DNA from: Lachnospiraceae bacterium
GTDB lineage: Bacteria > Bacillota > Clostridia > Lachnospirales > Lachnospiraceae
DNA: 64,000 nucleotides
Direction: 5' to 3'
NCBI GenBank assembly: GCA_902363445.1
Contig: CABJAB010000004.1
Span: 369,600 to 433,599 of the forward strand
Made by a program: the position numbers and the translations under genes. This document shows positions 33,477 through 43,712 of the stretch, piece after piece (positions within the stretch are counted from its first letter, which is position 1; each line of letters starts with the position of its first letter). A model generated the notes under the pieces. It was not told the origin of the DNA, did no database searches, and was given only the letters and a program-made list of their open reading frames with translations.

Positions 33477-35726
33477 CTATTCCATATCAAACTGGTACAG
33501 AACATTTCTGTCCCATTCCATCTGCTCAATCTTTTCCTTAAGCGCCAGCAGCGGCCGCTCTTCCTCACATTTCGCGTAGAGTACATACCGGTAGCTGTCA
33601 TTGATCCGTGAAACCGCCGCTTTGGCCGGCCCTATGATCTCCACAGCGTCATGCCTCTGTCCCTCCGCTTCATCTGTTTCCGCTTTTAAAGGTCCTTCAA
33701 ATTCTCCGGCCATTTCCTTCACTTTTCCGGCCATCCGCTCCGCGGCGTTCTCTTCCTTTGAGGTAAAAAGCAGCGACATCATACGGTATACTGGAGGATA
33801 GTGAAGAAGTCTCCGATAAAGGATCTCATGCCAGTAAAAGCTCTCATAGTCCTGGCTGGCCGCGGCCTCCACGCCGTAATGGCTGGGAGCGTAGCTCTGT
33901 ATCACCACCTGGCCGGGCAGCTTGTCCCGACCCGCTCGGCCCGCCGCCTGAGTGAGCAGCTGAAAGGTCCTCTCTCCAGCCTCATATCCCCCTGAATATA
34001 GCGACAGGTCCGCCGCCAGTATCCCCACCAGCGTCACATTCGGGAAGTCATGTCCTTTCACGATCATCTGGGTCCCGACCAGGATATCGGCCTTTCCATC
34101 CGCAAAAGCGGCAAGGACCGAGTCGTGGCCTCCCTTGCCTTTTGTGGTATCTGTATCCATCCGCAGGACTCTTGCCTCCGGAAACATGGATTTTACCATG
34201 GCTTCCACCTTTTGAGTCCCTGTCCCGAAGCCCGCGATATAGCGGGAGCCGCAGGAAGGACAGGATTTCGGAATCTCCGTTTCGTATCCACAGTAATGGC
34301 ATTTTAACTTTCCGTCCCGGTGCTGCGTCAGGCTCACGTCACAGTGGGGGCACTTAACCGCTTCCCCGCAGGAGCGGCAGGAAATAAAACCCGCATATCC
34401 GCGCCTGTTCAAAAACAGGAGGGCCTGTTCCTTTCTATCAAGAGTTTCCTTTAAAAGTTCCTTCAGACGCCTGCTGAAAATCGTCCGATTCCCTGCCTTA
34501 AGTTCCTCCCTCAGATCCACAATTTCCACGGAAGGCAGCACGCTCTCTTCCTTTGCCCGGCTTCTCATCTGGAACAGAAGATATTCTCCGTTCTGCGCTT
34601 TATAATAGGAAGAAGCCGATGGTGTAGCCGATCCGAGAACCACCATGGCATCCGCCATGCGGCAGCGTTCAATGGCCGTCTCTATGGCATGATATTTCGG
34701 TACTGTTTCACTTTTATATGCCGTTTCATGCTCCTCGTCTATAATGATCAGGCCCAGATTCGGAAAAGGCGTAAAAAGTGCGGACCGCGGCCCGATCATA
34801 ATATCGATCTTGCCCGTCCTCGCCCGTTCGAACTGGTCTGATTTCTCTCCTGCTGAAAGTCTGGAGTTGACGATGGATACCCGCTCCCCAAACTGTCTGT
34901 AAAACCGCATCACCGTTTGATAAGTAAGGGCAATCTCCGGAATCAGCACGATCGCCTGGCGCCCGTTCTTTATCACATGGCGAATCAGCTCCATATACAC
35001 TTCTGTTTTTCCGCTCCCTGTTATGCCGTGGAGCAGGCATGTTTCTTTTTTTCCGTTCCAGGAAGCAGTCATTCCGGAAACGGCCGCTCTCTGCTCCTCG
35101 TTCAGAAGGAAGGTCTGTTCTTTCTCCAAAAGGCCCCGCACAGGATTCCGATAGCTCTCTTCCGTGTCCAGCCGGCAGATTTCCTCTTCCAGAAAAAGCC
35201 GGAAGGATGCCGGCGACACCCGAAGTCTCTGAGTCACCACCTCATAGGGGAGCACTTCGTCCTCCGTAAGAGCCTCCAGGAACCGGACTCTTGCTTTCTG
35301 CTTTTTTCTCCTGTACACTGCCAGCAATTCGCCGCACGCTTCCTGTGAAACCGTCCTGACGAGATATTTCTTCTGGACCGGCTTCATCTTTTTCTTCATG
35401 GGAAGCACTGTTTTCAGGGCCTGGATCATCGTGGAGCCATAGTGCTCCTTCATCCATGCCGCCAGCCGGATGAGCTGCCCTTCAATGGGCATCGCTTCTT
35501 CCTCCACTGTCTGTACCTGCTTTATTTTTTCCGGATCATAATCCGGCCTTTCTGTAAATCCTATGATATAGCCATCCCGCACTGTATTTCCACGGCCAAA
35601 GGGTATTCGTATCTTCATGCCTAAAGAGAGCTTTCCAAAAAGCTCCTCCGGGACTTCATACTGAAAAACCCTGTCCACTGCCGTGTGAACGATATCGACG
35701 ATGACATTGACATACTGTTTGGACAT
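33477..35726 (-). CDS. priA: Primosomal replication restart helicase PriA
   Basis: A 749-residue helicase that restarts stalled forks. The N-terminal DNA-binding domain starts YVNVIVDIVHTAVDRVFQYE. Walker A is GITGSGKTEVYMEL, Walker B IIDEEHETAYKSE. The zinc cysteines are in CRSCGEAVKCPHCDVSLT and CHYCGYETEIPKSCPSCGS. Helicase motif V/VI includes ILVGTQMIVKGHDFPNVTLV and LLTQAAGRAGR. It follows murF by 32 bases. Confidence 0.97.
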   Translation of the reverse strand: MSKQYVNVIVDIVHTAVDRVFQYEVPEELFGKLSLGMKIRIPFGRGNTVRDGYIIGFTERPDYDPEKIKQVQTVEEEAMPIEGQLIRLAAWMKEHYGSTMIQALKTVLPMKKKMKPVQKKYLVRTVSQEACGELLAVYRRKKQKARVRFLEALTEDEVLPYEVVTQRLRVSPASFRLFLEEEICRLDTEESYRNPVRGLLEKEQTFLLNEEQRAAVSGMTASWNGKKETCLLHGITGSGKTEVYMELIRHVIKNGRQAIVLIPEIALTYQTVMRFYRQFGERVSIVNSRLSAGEKSDQFERARTGKIDIMIGPRSALFTPFPNLGLIIIDEEHETAYKSETVPKYHAIETAIERCRMADAMVVLGSATPSASSYYKAQNGEYLLFQMRSRAKEESVLPSVEIVDLREELKAGNRTIFSRRLKELLKETLDRKEQALLFLNRRGYAGFISCRSCGEAVKCPHCDVSLTQHRDGKLKCHYCGYETEIPKSCPSCGSRYIAGFGTGTQKVEAMVKSMFPEARVLRMDTDTTKGKGGHDSVLAAFADGKADILVGTQMIVKGHDFPNVTLVGILAADLSLYSGGYEAGERTFQLLTQAAGRAGRDKLPGQVVIQSYAPSHYGVEAAASQDYESFYWHEILYRRLLHYPPVYRMMSLLFTSKEENAAERMAGKVKEMAGEFEGPLKAETDEAEGQRHDAVEIIGPAKAAVSRINDSYRYVLYAKCEEERPLLALKEKIEQMEWDRNVLYQFDME

Positions 35727-35758
35727 GTATTTACAATCTCTCTTTTCTCATTGGCGCC

Positions 35759-37132
35759 TTATTCGTTTCTCAGGGCATCGATCAGTTCACCCAGCTTCAT
35801 ACTGTTTGAGCCTTTGAACAAGATCAGATCCCCCCGTCCCGCCTGTTCCTTTAAAAACGGCAGCGCTTCTTCCTTTGTGCCAAAGCTTTCGATAACCGTG
35901 TTCTTTCCGCCTGCCTCAGAGGCTCCCCGGCCAATTTCTGCCGCCAGTTCGCCGATACAGATCAGAATATCCGGCGCGATCTCCTTTGCGTAGTATCCAA
36001 CTTCATAATGAAATCTTCTGCTGTCTTCTCCCAGTTCCAGCATATTGGCCAAAACCGCGATCTTCTTTCCCTCTGTATCCATCCCGGCGAGAACTCCAAG
36101 CGCAGCCTTCATAGAATCCGGGCTGGCGTTGTAGGTATCATCGATCACACGATAATCCCTCACCTCATAAATCTGCTGCCGGTTTCGGAATCCCGCGAAA
36201 TCTTCCAGAGCCTCCGCGGCTTCCTCCATGGAGACTCCCCAGATGGACGCGGCCGCCATGGCCGCCAGAGCATTCATCACCATGTGCTTGCCCATGACCG
36301 GCAAATGCACCCGCACCCGTTTCGCTCCGCACACAGAGGTGAATTCTGTTCCCTCGCCGGTTATCACCATATCCTCAGCCCTATACTGACAGTTTTCCCC
36401 AAATCCGTAAAACATCCGATGGAAACCAATGGATTCGCCCACTGTCCGTAAAAACGCATCGTCGCCGTTGAGGACCAGAGTCCCTCCGCTTTCCATACCC
36501 ACTGTAATCTTCAACTTTTCCCGGAAAATATTTTCCTGTGTCCCTAGCTGTTCAATATGGGCCACGCCGATATTGGTGATAATGGCGGCCGAAGGCCTTG
36601 CCATGGAAGAGAGTACTTCCATTTCTCCAAAGTCACTCATCCCCATTTCCAAAACGGCTATTTGATCCTCTTTCGTCATCTCGGTCATCGTCACCGGCAG
36701 GCCGATGTCGCTGTTGAAATTTTTTGAGGTCTTAAAAACATGGAACTTCGCCCCCAAAGCCGTGGCAGTCATTTCTCTTGTAGTCGTCTTTCCCACACTC
36801 CCGGTCACGCCCACCACTGGAATTCCCATTCGGTTTCTGTAGTCCCTGCCCACTGCCTGCAGCGCCTTCAGGGTATCGTCCACCTGTATCCAGGCCGCCC
36901 CTGGAAGAGGTTTCATCTTCCTGCTGGAAAGGACCAAAACTGCCCCATTTTCAATGGCCTGCGCCAGATAATCATGGGCATCCGAACGTTCTCCGATTAA
37001 AGGAACGAATAAGTCCCGTCCCTTCATGACTCTGGAATCAATGCTTATGTTTTTCAACGGCTCGCCGGGGTCCCCCGCCAGAAGCACCCCGCCTGTTGCT
37101 CTCACAATGTCACGTACTGTCGTCTGTTCCAT
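35759..37132 (-). CDS. murF: UDP-MurNAc-tripeptide--D-Ala-D-Ala ligase
   Basis: A 457-residue Mur ligase adding D-Ala-D-Ala to the wall precursor. P-loop GVTGSVGKTTTREM, EMGMSDFGEMEVL, TNIGVAHIEQLGT and DDTYNASPDSMKAAL are visible, in the usual three domains. It follows murE by 12 bases. Cytoplasmic. Confidence 0.97.
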   Translation of the reverse strand: MEQTTVRDIVRATGGVLLAGDPGEPLKNISIDSRVMKGRDLFVPLIGERSDAHDYLAQAIENGAVLVLSSRKMKPLPGAAWIQVDDTLKALQAVGRDYRNRMGIPVVGVTGSVGKTTTREMTATALGAKFHVFKTSKNFNSDIGLPVTMTEMTKEDQIAVLEMGMSDFGEMEVLSSMARPSAAIITNIGVAHIEQLGTQENIFREKLKITVGMESGGTLVLNGDDAFLRTVGESIGFHRMFYGFGENCQYRAEDMVITGEGTEFTSVCGAKRVRVHLPVMGKHMVMNALAAMAAASIWGVSMEEAAEALEDFAGFRNRQQIYEVRDYRVIDDTYNASPDSMKAALGVLAGMDTEGKKIAVLANMLELGEDSRRFHYEVGYYAKEIAPDILICIGELAAEIGRGASEAGGKNTVIESFGTKEEALPFLKEQAGRGDLILFKGSNSMKLGELIDALRNE

Positions 37133-37144
37133 ACTTTTTCCTCA

Positions 37145-38626
37145 TTATTTATATTTGACAAGTGCCTTTTCTGCCTCTTCTCTGTCAGAAAAATGAATCC
37201 GTTTCCCGTTGGCCTCCTGATAATCCTCATGGCCCTTTCCAATGATAGCGATGATATCGCCTTTTTTTCCATGGCTGACCGCATAGGCTATCGCTTCCCT
37301 CCGGTCCGGTATCACCACGTACCGTCCTTCCGTCTCCTGAAAGCCCTTTTCAATATCCTGAATGATGGACTCCACCGGTTCATATCTGGAATTATCCGCC
37401 GTTATGACCGATACATCCGCCCATTTGCCGGCCGCCCGGCCCATGCCGAACCGCCTCAGCCGGGAACGGTTTCCTCCGCATCCGAACACACATATCAGAT
37501 CTCTGGGTTCATAAGCCTTCAGGGTCTCCAGCAGGTTCTCCATGCTGACCTCATTATGTGCATAATCCACAATGACCCATAAGTGGTTGTTCCCGGACAC
37601 CACTTCCATCCTTCCCGGCACATGAACTTCCCGCAGGGCCTCCCGCGCCGTTTCCGCGGTAATCCCCATCTGGTCCGCCGCCGCAATGGCCGCCAGGCTG
37701 TTTTTCACATTGTATTCTCCCGGAAGCGGAAGAAACACACTGGCTTCTTCCTTTCCGCTCAGCTGATATTCACATCCGAGCATATGGCTGTCTTTATAGA
37801 ATACCGGAGGGGAAGCCTGATAATCCGCCTCTCCCATCCCAAAAGTCACCAGCCGGCAGGTCGCTCTGGCTGTCATTTCCTTCACCCACATATCATCCCG
37901 GTTCACAATTCCCACATCGCAGCTTGTAAACAGCCGGCTCTTTTGATACAGGTAATCTTCAAAGCTCTCATGTTCTCCCGGACCGATGTGGTCCTGGGAA
38001 AGATTTGTGAAAATCCCATAGGTGAAATGCAGGCCGGCAACCCTCTCCATTTTAAATCCCTGAGAGGATACCTCCATGACCACATGGGTGCACCCTGCAT
38101 CTTTCATCTCCCGCAGAATCCTCTGCAGCTCATGGGCTTCCGGCGTCGTATGGGAAAGCTCCAATTTTTTTCCATCCACAAAAGCTCCGTTGGTGCCGAT
38201 GAGCCCTGCCTTTATCCCGGCGCCGCAAAGAATCCCATGGATCATATAGGCCGTCGTCGTCTTTCCTTTTGTACCGGTGATCGCCACGGAAACCATAGAG
38301 CGCAGCGGGTAACCATAAAAAGCGGCGGAAAGATATGAAAACGCCTTTCTGGCAGAAGCCACAAGCACCACGCTGGCCGTCCCGGAAATGCTCTTCTCTT
38401 CCTTTTTCGCGATTGGATTTCCTTCCTCCATAATGACGACGGACGCCCCGGCGTCTATGGCCTGCTTGGCAAACTCATGGCCATCCTTATGGATGCCGGG
38501 TATACATACGAACATGGTTCCCGGCCGTACCTCTCTGGAATCACAGGTAATGCCCGTTACTTCCGCCTGGGAGCTTCCTCTTATCCTGATGTAGCCAACA
38601 TGTGACAGCAGACTGCTCAGTATCAT
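37145..38626 (-). CDS. murE: UDP-MurNAc-tripeptide synthetase MurE, probably meso-DAP-adding
   Basis: A 493-residue Mur ligase adding the third residue of the stem peptide. P-loop GTKGKTTTAYMIHGIL; HVVMEVSSQGFKMERV; FTNLSQDHIG; IVDYAHNEVSMENLL. The substrate loop reads TADNSRYEP, where DAP-type enzymes have DNPR; keeping Asn and Arg points to meso-diaminopimelate, but the Pro-to-Ser change makes this less sure. It follows ftsK by about 58 bases. Confidence 0.95.
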   Translation of the reverse strand: MILSSLLSHVGYIRIRGSSQAEVTGITCDSREVRPGTMFVCIPGIHKDGHEFAKQAIDAGASVVIMEEGNPIAKKEEKSISGTASVVLVASARKAFSYLSAAFYGYPLRSMVSVAITGTKGKTTTAYMIHGILCGAGIKAGLIGTNGAFVDGKKLELSHTTPEAHELQRILREMKDAGCTHVVMEVSSQGFKMERVAGLHFTYGIFTNLSQDHIGPGEHESFEDYLYQKSRLFTSCDVGIVNRDDMWVKEMTARATCRLVTFGMGEADYQASPPVFYKDSHMLGCEYQLSGKEEASVFLPLPGEYNVKNSLAAIAAADQMGITAETAREALREVHVPGRMEVVSGNNHLWVIVDYAHNEVSMENLLETLKAYEPRDLICVFGCGGNRSRLRRFGMGRAAGKWADVSVITADNSRYEPVESIIQDIEKGFQETEGRYVVIPDRREAIAYAVSHGKKGDIIAIIGKGHEDYQEANGKRIHFSDREEAEKALVKYK

Positions 38627-38684
38627 CCATTTCTCCGCATAAGCATTGATCTTCCTTTATCTTATGCAGAACGCCGGCAAGCCG

Positions 38685-41513
38685 TCAATCCAAATAGTCC
38701 TGGAACTCCTCCATGGTCATCAGGACCTTCCTGGGTTTCGTGCCCTCTTCTTCTCCGACCACACCGGCCTCGGCCAGCTGGTCCATGATTCGGGCCGCGC
38801 GGTTAAAGCCCACCTTGAAAGCTCTCTGGAGCATCCCGATGGACGCCTTTTCTTTTTCTATGATGAACCGACCGGCATCCGCAAAATAAACGTCTCGTTC
38901 ATCTGTCCCGCCGGCGCCGTCCGTTCCGGAAGAGGTGCTGAGCCGGTTCTCGATTTCCTGGCTGTAATCCGCATCCGTATGGTCTGTCAGGTATTTCACC
39001 ACTTTGGAAACTTCTTCGTCGGAGACGAACGCTCCCTGCACTCTTACCGGTTTCTGATATCCGGAAGGATAAAACAGCATATCTCCCTTTCCGAGCAGCT
39101 TTTCCGCGCCGTTCATATCGATGATCGTGCGGGAATCCACGCCGGAAGATACTGAAAAAGCAATTCTCGAAGGCACATTCGCTTTGATAAGCCCGGTAAT
39201 GACATTGACAGAAGGCCTCTGCGTAGCCAGCACCAGATGGATTCCGGCAGCCCTGGCCATCTGAGCCAAACGGCAGATGGCATCCTCAACCTCTCCAGGC
39301 GCTACCATCATCAAATCCGACAGCTCGTCCACGATGATGACCAGCTGCGGCAGGGGAACTGCTTCCTCTCCTTCTTCCGCATCCTCTTTTATTCTCTCGT
39401 TATATCCTTTCAGATCCCGGACGTTGAGTTCCGCGAATTTTTTGTACCGGTCCGTCATCTCGGCTACCGCCCAGTTGAGAGCCCCGGCCGCTTTCTTCGG
39501 ATCCGTGACCACTGGAATCATAAGATGGGGAATGCCGTTATACACGCTCAATTCTACGACCTTCGGATCGACCATGATCAACTTCACTTCCGCCGGATCC
39601 GCCTTGTAAAGAATACTCATGATCAGAGTATTGATACATACAGACTTTCCGGAGCCGGTGGCGCCGGCGATGAGCAGATGGGGCATTCTGGCCAGGTCCG
39701 TCACCACGGTCTGTCCGCCGATATCCCGTCCTACCGCAAAGGCCAGTCTGGACGGATGCTTCTTAAATTCCTCCGATTCAATAACATCCCTCAGGAAAAC
39801 CGTCATATTTTCCTGATTCGGAACTTCGATACCCACCGCTGACTTTCCGGGAATCGGCGCTTCAATGCGGACATCCGCAGCAGCCAGATTCAATTTGATG
39901 TCGTCAGTCAGGGATACGATTCTGCTGACCTTGACTCCCTGCTCCGGCGTCAGCTCATAACGGGTCACAGAAGGCCCGCAGCTTATATTGGTCACGGTGA
40001 CACCTACGCCGAAATTCTGCAGGGTCCTCTGCAGCTTTACCGCGGTCTCCCGAAGCTCTGCATCCCGATTCTTCATCTTTTTGCTTCCCTGCTTCAATAG
40101 GTTCATCGGCGGCTTTACATAAGGGCGGGGCGGTTTCTTTTTCACAGCCGGCTGCACGGCCTCTGCCGCCCTCTCCTGCCCTTCACCGCCACTCTGCTTT
40201 CCCCCGGCCGCAGGCTGCTCTTCCGTAAAGCGGACGCTGCCGGAGCTTCCTCTTGCGCTTCCTTCTTCCCGGAAAATGGACGTTCCGGAAGACACTCTTT
40301 TTGCTGTAAGAGGATCCTCCTCTGTAGGATCATTTTCCACTTCTATGACCTTTCCATTAGCAGTGACGATCCGTTTGACATCCTCCTCAAAAGGTACCTG
40401 TACTTCCTCCGTCTCTTCCTGCCCGCCTGCTTCCGCCAGCCCCGATGTTCCCGTCATCTCAAATTGCCTGCCAAACTCCGGCTGCCTGCGGGCTGCCTCA
40501 TAATCCACGGAAAGAGGATTCCCCTCCTCTGCCTCTTCCCTGTCCAGAGCCTCCAGCTCGGTCAGAGTCCGTTTCACCCTTGAAGCCTTTAACGGCTCCG
40601 CCTCTTCGTCTATGTATACCGCTTCTTCTGTATCCGCGCCGTCCTGCTCTACCATGCCCTGAATATGCCCGGTGAACACACCTGCGGTCTCGGGCCTTCC
40701 TTCCTTTGGATTCGGGCGCCCGTTCCGCTTCTCCGGCTGTTTCACTTCTTTTTTCTCAGAATCTCCTACGCTGGTATCCAAAGATACTCCGCGGACCTTC
40801 TGCTCCGCCCGGTACCTTTTCCGTTCCTCCGCCTTTGCCGCATGGATCTCATGGCGCCTGGCCATGTCCTCCCTGGCAGTATCATATACCTTCCGGCCGC
40901 TTTTCTGGATGGGATTCAGTATGGACTTTTCTGTGGTAAAGACCAGCCCGGCCGCTGCCAGCAGAATAAGAATCACATATGACCCCACCATGCCGAGCCC
41001 TGGATACAGAAGCTTACAGCAAAGCCCTCCGAACAGTCCGCCGCCGAATGTTTCGGCCGCATGCATGTAATAGTCTCCCAGGGGCATGGCACTGTCAAAC
41101 TCCTTCATGGCCAGCAGAGAAGTGATCCCGCAGATCACCACCAGCACGAGGAAAGAGACTATCGTCCGGAGAACCGCACGGCCGCTTCCCTTATTGGACA
41201 GCAGAAAACACACGCACAAAAACAAATACACCGGGACTATGTAAGCGAGAATACCAAATAACCCCCGCATGATACGATATAAAGTCTCTCCCATGCTTCC
41301 GCACCAATGAAGATTACTGCAGAACAAAAGAACCGCTATCGCAAGGCTGACTAAGATCACCAGCTCTTTTTTTATGGCCGGTTCCATCCTTTCTTCTTTC
41401 GTATTTCTGGAGGCACTTCTCTTCTTCGCTCCACTGGCAGTCTTTTTCGCAGGCGCTCTCTTACGGCTCCCGCTCCTGCTCCCCGATGTAGTCTTTCTTT
41501 TTGTCGATGCCAC
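38685..41513 (-). CDS. ftsK: DNA translocase FtsK/SpoIIIE
   Basis: A 942-residue translocase that moves DNA through the septum. A Lys/Arg/Ser-rich start ([18 protein letters not shown]) is followed by four membrane helices (about 45-210). A long charged linker leads to the motor domain with Walker [15 protein letters not shown], Walker [14 protein letters not shown], and the C-terminal gamma winged helix [20 protein letters not shown]. The start is GTG at 41513, with GTGGAGG 7 bases upstream. A longer frame reaching 41681 is rejected since the promoter at 41616-41644 lies inside it. Confidence 0.95.
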   Translation of the reverse strand: MASTKRKTTSGSRSGSRKRAPAKKTASGAKKRSASRNTKEERMEPAIKKELVILVSLAIAVLLFCSNLHWCGSMGETLYRIMRGLFGILAYIVPVYLFLCVCFLLSNKGSGRAVLRTIVSFLVLVVICGITSLLAMKEFDSAMPLGDYYMHAAETFGGGLFGGLCCKLLYPGLGMVGSYVILILLAAAGLVFTTEKSILNPIQKSGRKVYDTAREDMARRHEIHAAKAEERKRYRAEQKVRGVSLDTSVGDSEKKEVKQPEKRNGRPNPKEGRPETAGVFTGHIQGMVEQDGADTEEAVYIDEEAEPLKASRVKRTLTELEALDREEAEEGNPLSVDYEAARRQPEFGRQFEMTGTSGLAEAGGQEETEEVQVPFEEDVKRIVTANGKVIEVENDPTEEDPLTAKRVSSGTSIFREEGSARGSSGSVRFTEEQPAAGGKQSGGEGQERAAEAVQPAVKKKPPRPYVKPPMNLLKQGSKKMKNRDAELRETAVKLQRTLQNFGVGVTVTNISCGPSVTRYELTPEQGVKVSRIVSLTDDIKLNLAAADVRIEAPIPGKSAVGIEVPNQENMTVFLRDVIESEEFKKHPSRLAFAVGRDIGGQTVVTDLARMPHLLIAGATGSGKSVCINTLIMSILYKADPAEVKLIMVDPKVVELSVYNGIPHLMIPVVTDPKKAAGALNWAVAEMTDRYKKFAELNVRDLKGYNERIKEDAEEGEEAVPLPQLVIIVDELSDLMMVAPGEVEDAICRLAQMARAAGIHLVLATQRPSVNVITGLIKANVPSRIAFSVSSGVDSRTIIDMNGAEKLLGKGDMLFYPSGYQKPVRVQGAFVSDEEVSKVVKYLTDHTDADYSQEIENRLSTSSGTDGAGGTDERDVYFADAGRFIIEKEKASIGMLQRAFKVGFNRAARIMDQLAEAGVVGEEEGTKPRKVLMTMEEFQDYLD

Positions 41514-41615
41514 AATATTTCCTCCACTTCTCTTTCTTCCCGATCTCCGACGCCGATGTACGGCATAGATTAGGAAGCCTTCCATCCGGACATGATACTT
41601 CATGTCTGAAATATA

Positions 41616-41644
41616 AGTATACCATTCCAGGGGGCAGGATACAA
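41616..41644 (-). promoter_or_regulatory. Promoter for ftsK and the long minus-strand run
   Basis: On the minus strand TTGTAT (41639-41644) and TATACT (41616-41621) are 17 bases apart, and the -10 is extended (TGGTATACT). It lies about 100 bases before the GTG start. Confidence 0.75.
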
Positions 41645-41680
41645 GACCCGGCTTAATTTGAAAGGGGGACAAAATTTTCA

Positions 41681-41709
41681 TTGACGCTTCTCTTCATTTA
41701 TACTAATAT
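41681..41709 (+). promoter_or_regulatory. Promoter for the Na/Pi cotransporter gene
   Basis: TTGACG (41681-41686) and TAATAT (41704-41709) are 17 bases apart, about 70 bases before the TTG start. It is divergent to the ftsK promoter. Confidence 0.65.
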
Positions 41710-41779
41710 GGAAATAGTGTCTTTATAGAGACTTTACAAAAACTATAGAAAAAATTTACAAAAGAAGTGAGGGATAACT

Positions 41780-43549
41780 TTGACTATATTTTCTGTCTTA
41801 ACTCTTTGCGGGGGCATCGGCCTGTTCTTATACGGCATGAGCCTCCTCGGCACATCGCTTGAGAAAATTGCCGGCGCCGGTTTGGAGCGCACTCTGGAGC
41901 GCCTGACCAACAGCCGCCTGAAAGGGCTGGCGCTGGGCGCCGTGGTGACCGGCGTCATCCAAAGCTCCGCGGCCACCACGGTAATGCTGGTAGGCTTTGT
42001 GAACGCCGGAATCATGAAATTTGCCCAGACCGTACCAGTCATCATGGGCGCCAATATCGGTACTACCATCACCGGGCAGATCCTCCGGCTGGGCGACTTG
42101 TCTGGTTCCCAGCTGATATTTGAGCTGATCAAGCCTTCTTCCTTCGCGCCTATCGTGATCGCCATCGGTTCCTTTATGATTCTGATCACCAAGCGCAGAA
42201 AGACTCGTGACATCGCCCATCTTCTGATCGGCTTCGGCATCCTGTTCTTCGGCATGACTACCATGGAGTCCGCCCTGGCGCCGCTAAAGGATTCCAACGC
42301 TTTTCAGGAAATCTTTTTCATGTTCCGCAATCCCCTGCTGGGCGTCCTTCTGGGCGCAGTAGTCACGGCGGTCCTGCAGAGCTCCTCTGCTTCCGTCGGT
42401 ATCCTGCAGGCCATTTCCTCTACTGGCACTGTCACCTTTTCCATGGCCGCTCCTATCATCATCGGACAGAACATCGGCAAATGTATCACGGTCCTGATCG
42501 CCAGTATAGGAACTAACAAAAATGCCAAGCGTGTGGTAGTCTGTCATCTGATGATCAATATCATCGGCGCCATCCTGTTCCTGGTGGGGATTTACGGCTT
42601 CCAAGGCCTCGTAGGCTTCAGCTTCTGGGAAAAATCCATGACCCGAGGCAACATCGCCGACTTCCATACTCTGTTCAACATCGCTACCAGTGTCATCCTT
42701 CTCCCGTTCTGCAGCGGCCTGGTTTCTATTTCCAAAAAAATCCTAAAGGACGACGCGCCTTCCCGTGCAGATTCCAGTCTCGCCCTGTTGGATGATATCT
42801 TCTTAGACAGGCCCACCGTTGCTCTGGAACAGTGCCGCAAGGTCACGCTGAGCATGGGGGAGACCATCCAGGAAAATTATGATATGGCGGTGACCCTGCT
42901 GCACAACTTTGATGAAAAGACCTTTGAAAAACTCAATGAAAATGAAGATTTTCTGGACAAATGTGAAACGGCTCTCGGCGAATACTTAGTCCGCATCACC
43001 TCACAGAATATCCGGAGGGAGGACCAGAAGGAGGTGGCGGAGCTCCTGCACAGTGTCGGTGATTTTGAACGAATAGGCGACCACTGCGTCAACGTGGCGG
43101 AGGTAGGCCAGTTCAATCAGGAACAAGGTATTTATTTCTCCGAGAGAGGGCTGGAGGAGATCAGGATCGTGACAGAAGCCGTCAAGCAAGTGGTGACCAT
43201 CACCCTGGAGGCTTATAAAAATGACGATCTGGTAGTCGCCTACCGTGTAGAACCCCTGGAGGAAGTCATCGATGTGCTGAAGGAAGCTCTGAAAACCCAC
43301 CATATCGATCGACTCAGCAACGGCGACTGCAGCGTACAGGCGGGAATCTCTCTGACGGAATTCCTGACCAATATGGAACGCATCTCCGACCACTGCTCCA
43401 ATATCGCCCTCCACATCATCGAAAAGCTGAATTCCTCCAAGAGCTTTGATTCTCATGAATATCAGCAGCTCATGCATCGTGGACTTACCGAAGAATATAA
43501 GGCTCTTTATAAATATTACGAATCCAAATATTATGATCCCATCAAATAA
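41780..43549 (+). CDS. Na/Pi cotransporter family protein with PhoU-like tail
   Basis: A 589-residue membrane protein of the NptA/YjbB type, which moves phosphate with sodium. The N-terminal two thirds have paired repeats with the family motifs VVTGVIQSSAATTVMLVGFV and VVTAVLQSSSASVGILQAIS (QSSA and QSSS), plus MGANIGTTITGQ and IGQNIGKCITV. The C-terminal part (about 345-560) is helical and PhoU-like (GDFERIGDHCVNVAE and TNMERISDHCSNIALHI). The start is TTG, with GTGAGGG about 6 bases upstream. It has its own promoter and a strong terminator. Confidence 0.93.
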   Translation: MTIFSVLTLCGGIGLFLYGMSLLGTSLEKIAGAGLERTLERLTNSRLKGLALGAVVTGVIQSSAATTVMLVGFVNAGIMKFAQTVPVIMGANIGTTITGQILRLGDLSGSQLIFELIKPSSFAPIVIAIGSFMILITKRRKTRDIAHLLIGFGILFFGMTTMESALAPLKDSNAFQEIFFMFRNPLLGVLLGAVVTAVLQSSSASVGILQAISSTGTVTFSMAAPIIIGQNIGKCITVLIASIGTNKNAKRVVVCHLMINIIGAILFLVGIYGFQGLVGFSFWEKSMTRGNIADFHTLFNIATSVILLPFCSGLVSISKKILKDDAPSRADSSLALLDDIFLDRPTVALEQCRKVTLSMGETIQENYDMAVTLLHNFDEKTFEKLNENEDFLDKCETALGEYLVRITSQNIRREDQKEVAELLHSVGDFERIGDHCVNVAEVGQFNQEQGIYFSERGLEEIRIVTEAVKQVVTITLEAYKNDDLVVAYRVEPLEEVIDVLKEALKTHHIDRLSNGDCSVQAGISLTEFLTNMERISDHCSNIALHIIEKLNSSKSFDSHEYQQLMHRGLTEEYKALYKYYESKYYDPIK

Positions 43550-43571
43550 TATACGGACTTATGGATAACCG

Positions 43572-43621
43572 AAAAAGGGGCCATGAAAAGATAAACATTC
43601 ATCTTTTCATGGCCCCTTTTT
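43572..43621 (+). terminator. Terminator after the Na/Pi cotransporter
   Basis: A 20-bp-arm hairpin: AAAAGGGGCCATGAAAAGAT pairs with ATCTTTTCATGGCCCCTTTT, ending in a T run. Confidence 0.95.
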
Positions 43622-43631
43622 ATAGGACTTA

Positions 43632-43712
43632 ACTTCGTGCGGCAAGGTATATCTTGCCGCACGAAGTGCGCCCTCCTGGATGCTGTATTAAGGGATGCCC
43701 TTGGGTATAATA
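43632..43712 (-). repeat. Short palindromic element next to large-repeat copy 2
   Basis: It begins with a perfect inverted repeat, ACTTCGTGCGGCAAG (43632-43646) and CTTGCCGCACGAAGT (43653-43667). It then continues with the same body as the sbcD copy in reverse (GTGCGCCCTCCTGGATG, then TTAAGGGATGCCCTTGGGTA). It joins directly to large-repeat copy 2. Confidence 0.85.

Noticed and set aside
41514..41681. Longer ftsK reading frame starting at 41681
   Set aside because: The promoter at 41616-41644 lies inside it, and a GTG with a strong ribosome site at 41513 gives the typical basic start.
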